A stretch of 64,000 bases of DNA from Parietichytrium sp. I65-24A (Eukaryota > Sar > Bigyra > Thraustochytrida > Thraustochytriidae). Positions 60,227-64,000 of the stretch are shown here, one piece after another. Within the stretch, counting starts at the first letter, position 1; every line of letters starts with the position of its first letter. The translations under genes were made by a program, and so were the position numbers. The stretch lies in assembly GCA_012862575.1 (NCBI GenBank), contig BLSF01000036.1, positions 62,001 to 126,000 on the forward strand. The letters are read 5' to 3'. Below the pieces are notes generated by a model, which saw only the letters and a program-made list of their open reading frames with translations, did not search any database and was not told the DNA's origin.

Positions 60227-60535
60227 ATGGAGGTCGAGACGCCAAGCTTGGATCTCGAGAATGGGGTGACAGGGAGCCCAACGGTGCCGCCTTTCACGGA
60301 ACAGGAGCTTGCACAGTCTCAGAATCGGGTGTTTATGTTTTTTGCTTTGCTCGTGTTGTCGACCTCCTTCGCGGTCGTTATTTTTGTTAGAAGGTACTTT
60401 AACGTGCCCACGGATGCGTCGAACTCAAAGTATGTGGCCGCGAGAAACAGCGTAGATGCCGAAGATACAGATTTGGAGGATCCTATCGTCCCTGTTAATG
60501 AGAGCGAAGATGCTGCGCTGGGCTCCCAACTTTAG
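60227..60535 (+). CDS. Small single-pass membrane protein, 102 aa
   Basis: Starts at ATG 60227 (MEVETPSLDLENG); upstream in-frame sequence has no ATG. One hydrophobic helix (about residues 36-55, FMFFALLVLSTSFAVVIFV) is followed by RRYF, so the C-terminal side is probably cytosolic by the positive-inside rule. Both flanks are acidic and Ser/Thr-rich. No family recognised. The strongly purine-rich leader (GGGAGAAGGAGAGTAGATCAG) is typical of gene starts in this window. It could also be an accessory subunit or a small adaptor; the function is unknown. Confidence 0.58.
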   Translation: MEVETPSLDLENGVTGSPTVPPFTEQELAQSQNRVFMFFALLVLSTSFAVVIFVRRYFNVPTDASNSKYVAARNSVDAEDTDLEDPIVPVNESEDAALGSQL

Positions 60536-60857
60536 TGCGCCATTTTGGAACACTTTCTGAGACGACAAGAACTCACTTGACAGTGGATTACGCTCTCGTC
60601 TGGGGCCTGGATATTGAAAATGCTTGCTTCCTCTCTGATCACGATCACGATCACGCACGCCTTTGCTTGTGTTTGTATTGCCTTGAACTACCTGTGTATT
60701 CATACAAATTAATTTTTCTGTTCTGAAAACTTCTCTATAGAATCGATCCTGAGTGTGTTTTGACGCGTAATAATTTTAAAAGGAAACGACTTGGCCGCTT
60801 TACTCGGACTTCGAAGCGCTATACATAGTTTGCGTGGTCAAGTATCCAGGTGCATTT
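60536..60857. other. Convergent 3' spacer
   Basis: This 322 bp spacer between two stop codons is AT-rich in its second half. No gene seen. Confidence 0.55.
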
Positions 60858-61640
60858 TTACAACAGCAAGCTTGCGAGCTTGTCAACATCTTCACCGGGA
60901 ACTTCGTGAGCCTCCCTCAAGAGCCCAATAATTTCCTGTGCAGTATGCATCTCGCTTTTCGAGAGAAAGGCCTTCTCCACAGGGAACCGCGAAACAGTAG
61001 CTAATTTGTTGCAAAAGTCGAGGACCTGCGTAGCAAGATTTTGAAGGATGTCGTGATCAGCATTGTTCTTCCCACAAAACTGGCCCTCAAGGCCCTTCTT
61101 CACTACAGCCAATACACCACCAAGGTCATTCAACTCCATCTTGAAGACCTGTGCAAGGTCCATTTGCAGCAGCATCGCAAACCTTTCGCCATCAAGAGTT
61201 TTCTCGCTTCTCCATAACCGTTCAAACTCGACCAGGTTCTGCGGGATTCGCATAGGTGGCCCAATGCCTCCTTCTGAGCTTTCCGATGGGTCCTCTCGTC
61301 CGCCACCCTTTTGCGCGGCCGCTATGGACTTGGCCCTGGCTAAGAGCTGTTGCGTTCTCGATGAGTTGGTGCCAGACATTCGAGCTGTAGACAGCTTGTT
61401 CAGAGCCACACCTTCGCGAGCGGACGGTTTTCCCAAGAACTCCATTTCCTTCGAGGACAGGGCTTTCTGCCCGTCTTGCGCGCACGCCACTAGGTGCCTA
61501 AACTCGTCATAAGAACGAGCGGTCAAAACGCTCCTCTTCTTCATCTCGTCCACTGCTTTTCGTGTCTCATCCTGCTGTACTGCACTCTGCAGTTCACGCC
61601 GCAGTGCCTTCTCGTCTATTCTGCCTTCTGCGCTGAGCAT
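60858..61640 (-). CDS. CCDC103: CCDC103 / dynein axonemal assembly factor 19
   Basis: Predicted 260 aa single-exon protein. The N-terminal helix IDEKALRRELQSAVQQDE, then RSVLTARSYDEFRHLVACA, matches human CCDC103 (ALEKELQAALTADE, then VASYEEFRGIVLASH). After a Ser/Gly-rich linker, residues of about 135-245 match its RPAP3_C-like domain: FERLWRSEKTLDGERFAMLLQM, then LATVSRFPVEKAFLSKSE. CCDC103 is needed for outer dynein arm attachment to ciliary doublets, and mutations in it cause ciliary dyskinesia. Its presence implies motile flagella. It is divergent from CCDC40, 1.07 kb away, which suggests shared flagellar-gene control. Similarity is moderate, so identification rests on order of motifs and length. 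Confidence 0.8.
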   Translation of the reverse strand: MLSAEGRIDEKALRRELQSAVQQDETRKAVDEMKKRSVLTARSYDEFRHLVACAQDGQKALSSKEMEFLGKPSAREGVALNKLSTARMSGTNSSRTQQLLARAKSIAAAQKGGGREDPSESSEGGIGPPMRIPQNLVEFERLWRSEKTLDGERFAMLLQMDLAQVFKMELNDLGGVLAVVKKGLEGQFCGKNNADHDILQNLATQVLDFCNKLATVSRFPVEKAFLSKSEMHTAQEIIGLLREAHEVPGEDVDKLASLLL

Positions 61641-61702
61641 CCTCTCGCTGTTTTTCCCGCGTTCACCCGTACGTTACCCCTCTATCTTCTCTTTTCCACT
61701 CG

Positions 61703-61733
<31 letters not shown>

Positions 61734-61737
61734 GTTG

Positions 61738-61780
<43 letters not shown>

Positions 61781-62707
61781 GAACTCCTCTCCAATCCCAC
61801 TTTGCCGAGGCCATTCTCGTACTACTGTTTGCCATAGTTAACTGATAGTAATGTTACGACCGTCAATTATAGTACAGTTGGTAGACATTCGGACCTTATG
61901 AAAGCAATAATAGATACTATAAACGAGGGTGGAGATAGGTGGTATACGAGTAGCTACTTGAATGCTATGTGCGTTGCTAAGAGACTTTAGCGTTGGAAAA
62001 GCGCGTTCGAAAGAATAGATGTTTGATCGAGAACAGAGAGTAGCTCCTTGGTGTCCGGCAACGGATCTCTGCTCTCGCCACTGGGCGACTGGTTGCTGCT
62101 GGTTCATGCAATGATTTCGATTCGTGGATTTCCTGTTTGGTCGAAAGTCAAATATGATTGCGATGGCGAGCTCGTCAGAACGCCTTTGAACGTGCTGAGA
62201 AAGAAATCTGGAAACGTTTGAGAGAGTCCGGTTTCGTGTTCTTGCATCTCCCACGACCGGAGCAAACTGCCACCACGATACATGAGCTGGCCAGGCATCA
62301 AGGTCGCATGCTCCCTCGCTGGAAGCTGGCGAGAACAAGCTGTCATAGTCAGCATCAGCAAGACGTTTACATGCTCCACTGACGGGATACGGCCAAGTAC
62401 TTGGCTCCCTAAATTAACACTCACCGCAGTGGCAGGTGACAAGTGACAACCTAAGCCAAAGTAAACGGACAAAAAGAGTCCTCACTCGGTGCCTCTTTGA
62501 CTCCCCAGCTTGGACAAGCAACGCGTTTTTGCGCTGTGTTGCAGGCATTGCGAGCTTGTCAGCGTTCGCAATTTGGAGCTCTCTCGCGAGGCAGTCAGTC
62601 CTCTGTCGCAGGCGGAATCGACCGCAACTCTGCACGGCGAGCCTGATAGACAACAACTCGCGCAGCCCACGGTGAGCGGAGCGGCACTGTCTTTTGCAGG
62701 GAGGAAA
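61641..62707. other. Divergent spacer between two ciliary genes
   Basis: This 1.07 kb spacer is the shortest divergent one. (GTT)n lies at 61701-61781 near the CCDC103 start. About 61840-61990 is TpA-rich (CTATA, TAGTA, ATAGT words). No gene supported. It probably holds a bidirectional promoter for CCDC103 and CCDC40. Confidence 0.6.
61701..61781. repeat. (GTT)n triplet repeat
   Basis: About 26 GTT triplets with one GTGTTGT interruption lie 60-140 bp upstream of the CCDC103 start. On its sense strand this reads (AAC)n. Confidence 0.9.
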
Positions 62708-64000
62708 ATGGCGGACGATATCGAGTATGTCGCTGGCGAGCCGGACTCTCCAAGCTCTGCTTCGGACGACGAAATGGACGCGAGGAACACCACAGGAAAT
62801 TTTGCCACTGAAGACGATGCGGAGGAAGCCGTGCGGGCCATTGGCCAGACGCCAATGCTTGAGAGCGTGCAAAAGATGCTCAAGGAGCAGCAGAGCAAAG
62901 AGCTTCGCGAAAAGCAACTATATTTCACCGAGCTGGAAGATGACCTCAAAAGCAGCAGCAAATCAAGAGAAGGGCTCGGCGTCCAGCTATACAACCTTCA
63001 GCAGCAACTCGCGAATGCACAGCTCAAGCTCGAGGAAAGTCACCAAAAGTTCCAAGAGGTAACGCAGCTCAGGGTAACTTCGGAGGACGATGCTCGAGAA
63101 AGGAAGAAGCTCTTGGAGGCATTTGTAAAAGAGGCAAAGGTGGCCCAGGACAAATTGAAGACCGCAAAGCAAGAGGAGAATGAAGTGAAGCAAGCCGTCA
63201 AGCAAGTGGAGGCATTTCTAGAGGAGACTCGGGGTGAAATCGCGGTTATGCGTCGTGCCACTCACAAGACGGAGGAGGCAGTCGCAGAATTGGAGAAGAA
63301 GAAGGCTCAACAAGATTTGTTTATTGATCAAAAGGTTGAGCGTCTTGCTCAGCTCCAGGAGGAGATTGCCCTCATTGAAGCACAGCGCATGTCTCAGAAA
63401 ACAGAGACAGATATGGCGGAGAAAACGCTCCGCGAAGCCACTAAGGAAATGAGCTCCACAATTGTCGAGAAACGCCAAGTCGTTGCGCAATGGAACAGCA
63501 CGCTGATTGCGCTTTCCAAGCGAGACGAGGCTTACCAGTCCATGTTGGATGCCATCAAAGAAAAGCAGGAAGAGAAGCGCACAATAGTTAGTGAGATCGA
63601 GGGGTACCGGAAGAGTGCAGCCGAAGTACAAAGAGAAAGTGAGCTTCTCGTGGAGCGCAAGATCCGTCAGGAGCATGCACTCAAGCAGGTCGAGGAGAGC
63701 TTAGTCCAGCATGAACGAGCATATGGAAAATTGTCCGAGCGATTCTCTCTATCCAAAAAGGCGTTGGAGCAGCAGGACCTGGAGGCACGAAAGCTGAAAG
63801 GTGAACTGGGAAGCGTCACAAACAAGCTTAAATCATTGCAAAACCAAGTTCAGGTGGTTGATCGGAACCGTCATGCGCTTGAGCTCGAGTCGGCATCTTT
63901 GGTAAATGATCGCATCACAGCGACGAAAGCAACCAAAAACATGGGTCGCGAAGCAAGCAAGATTCAGAAGCAGGTGCAGTCCAAGGAGCTGGAACTTGCA
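62708..64000 (+). CDS. CCDC40: CCDC40 / FAP172, axonemal 96-nm ruler subunit, 5' part
   Basis: The open frame runs from ATG 62708 to the window edge (431 codons shown, no stop). After an acidic N-terminus (MADDIEYVAGEPDSPSSASD) the protein is continuous coiled coil. The order of blocks matches animal CCDC40: EGLGVQLYNLQQQLANAQLK resembles QELGVNLYEVQQHLVHLQK, DLFIDQKVERLAQLQEEIAL resembles [20 protein letters not shown], FEAQ-type LIEAQRMSQ follows, and STIVEKRQVVAQWNSTLIAL then KRDEAYQSML resembles SVEKRRIMQQWASSL then KHRDEAHRAVL. With CCDC39 it forms the ruler that sets the 96-nm repeat along doublet microtubules for radial spokes and inner dynein arms. No intron is seen in the part shown. 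The remainder, about half the protein, lies outside the window. Confidence 0.9.
   Translation, partial: MADDIEYVAGEPDSPSSASDDEMDARNTTGNFATEDDAEEAVRAIGQTPMLESVQKMLKEQQSKELREKQLYFTELEDDLKSSSKSREGLGVQLYNLQQQLANAQLKLEESHQKFQEVTQLRVTSEDDARERKKLLEAFVKEAKVAQDKLKTAKQEENEVKQAVKQVEAFLEETRGEIAVMRRATHKTEEAVAELEKKKAQQDLFIDQKVERLAQLQEEIALIEAQRMSQKTETDMAEKTLREATKEMSSTIVEKRQVVAQWNSTLIALSKRDEAYQSMLDAIKEKQEEKRTIVSEIEGYRKSAAEVQRESELLVERKIRQEHALKQVEESLVQHERAYGKLSERFSLSKKALEQQDLEARKLKGELGSVTNKLKSLQNQVQVVDRNRHALELESASLVNDRITATKATKNMGREASKIQKQVQSKELELA

Noticed and set aside
1-64000. CRISPR arrays, transposons, retroelements or virus-derived genes
   Set aside because: No regularly spaced direct repeats with unique spacers, no transposase, reverse transcriptase, integrase or capsid-like frame, and no long terminal or inverted repeats were seen. 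All repeats found are micro- or minisatellites.

Overview
The window is nuclear DNA of a single-celled eukaryote. Genes are split by spliceosomal introns with GTAAGT, GTACGT or GTGAGT donors and CAG or TAG acceptors. Two genes belong to motile cilia (CCDC103 and CCDC40), so the organism makes a beating flagellum. The gene set points to a flagellated protist, most likely a stramenopile of the thraustochytrid kind: a calcium-regulated actin-bundling-like protein, LtrA-type membrane protein, RGS plus AGC kinase, Pro/Thr-repeat surface protein and CCT-domain protein. That placement is inference; no taxonomic marker gene is present.

I support 22 protein-coding genes and five candidate intronic snoRNAs. 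From left to right (strand): phosphopantetheine adenylyltransferase (+), LtrA-family membrane protein (-), PCMT1 (+), actin-bundling-like coiled coil (-), divergent PP2A B56-like protein (+), tandem Frag1/DRAM/Sfk1 membrane protein (-), CCT-domain protein (+), LRR/PT-repeat receptor with a SAM-like tail (+), folate-receptor-family protein (-), unknown 360 aa protein (+), RGS/AGC kinase with CaaX box (-), NAA15 (+), HGSNAT-like acetyltransferase (-), unknown 204 aa (+), uroporphyrinogen-III synthase (-), CLC exchanger (+), Lys-tipped 116 aa (-), CCCH zinc finger plus Smr (+), acidic 235 aa (-), single-TM 102 aa (+), CCDC103 (-), CCDC40 (+, runs off the end).

Two features of layout stand out. 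Neighbouring genes sit on opposite strands in 20 of 21 adjacent pairs. Convergent 3' spacers are short (60 to 884 bp) and divergent 5' spacers are long (1.07 to 7.1 kb). The long spacers hold microsatellites, purine-rich leaders, central TpA-rich stretches and GTAC-centred palindromes, and no convincing genes.

The most notable find is NAA15. Its five introns are 261 to 407 nt long, whereas the other introns here are 73 to 86 nt. Each NAA15 intron contains a structure that reads as a snoRNA. The intron 4 box C/D candidate has a 15-nt guide complementary to a universally conserved 18S rRNA segment (the snR56/U25 type). The intron 1 H/ACA candidate has a bipartite guide that fits the LSU rRNA uridine equivalent to yeast psi2865 (the snR46 type). 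The intron 5 C/D candidate carries 12 nt complementary to LSU rRNA. NAA15 therefore appears to be a multi-snoRNA host gene.

No transposon, virus-derived element, CRISPR array, rRNA gene or tRNA gene could be supported.
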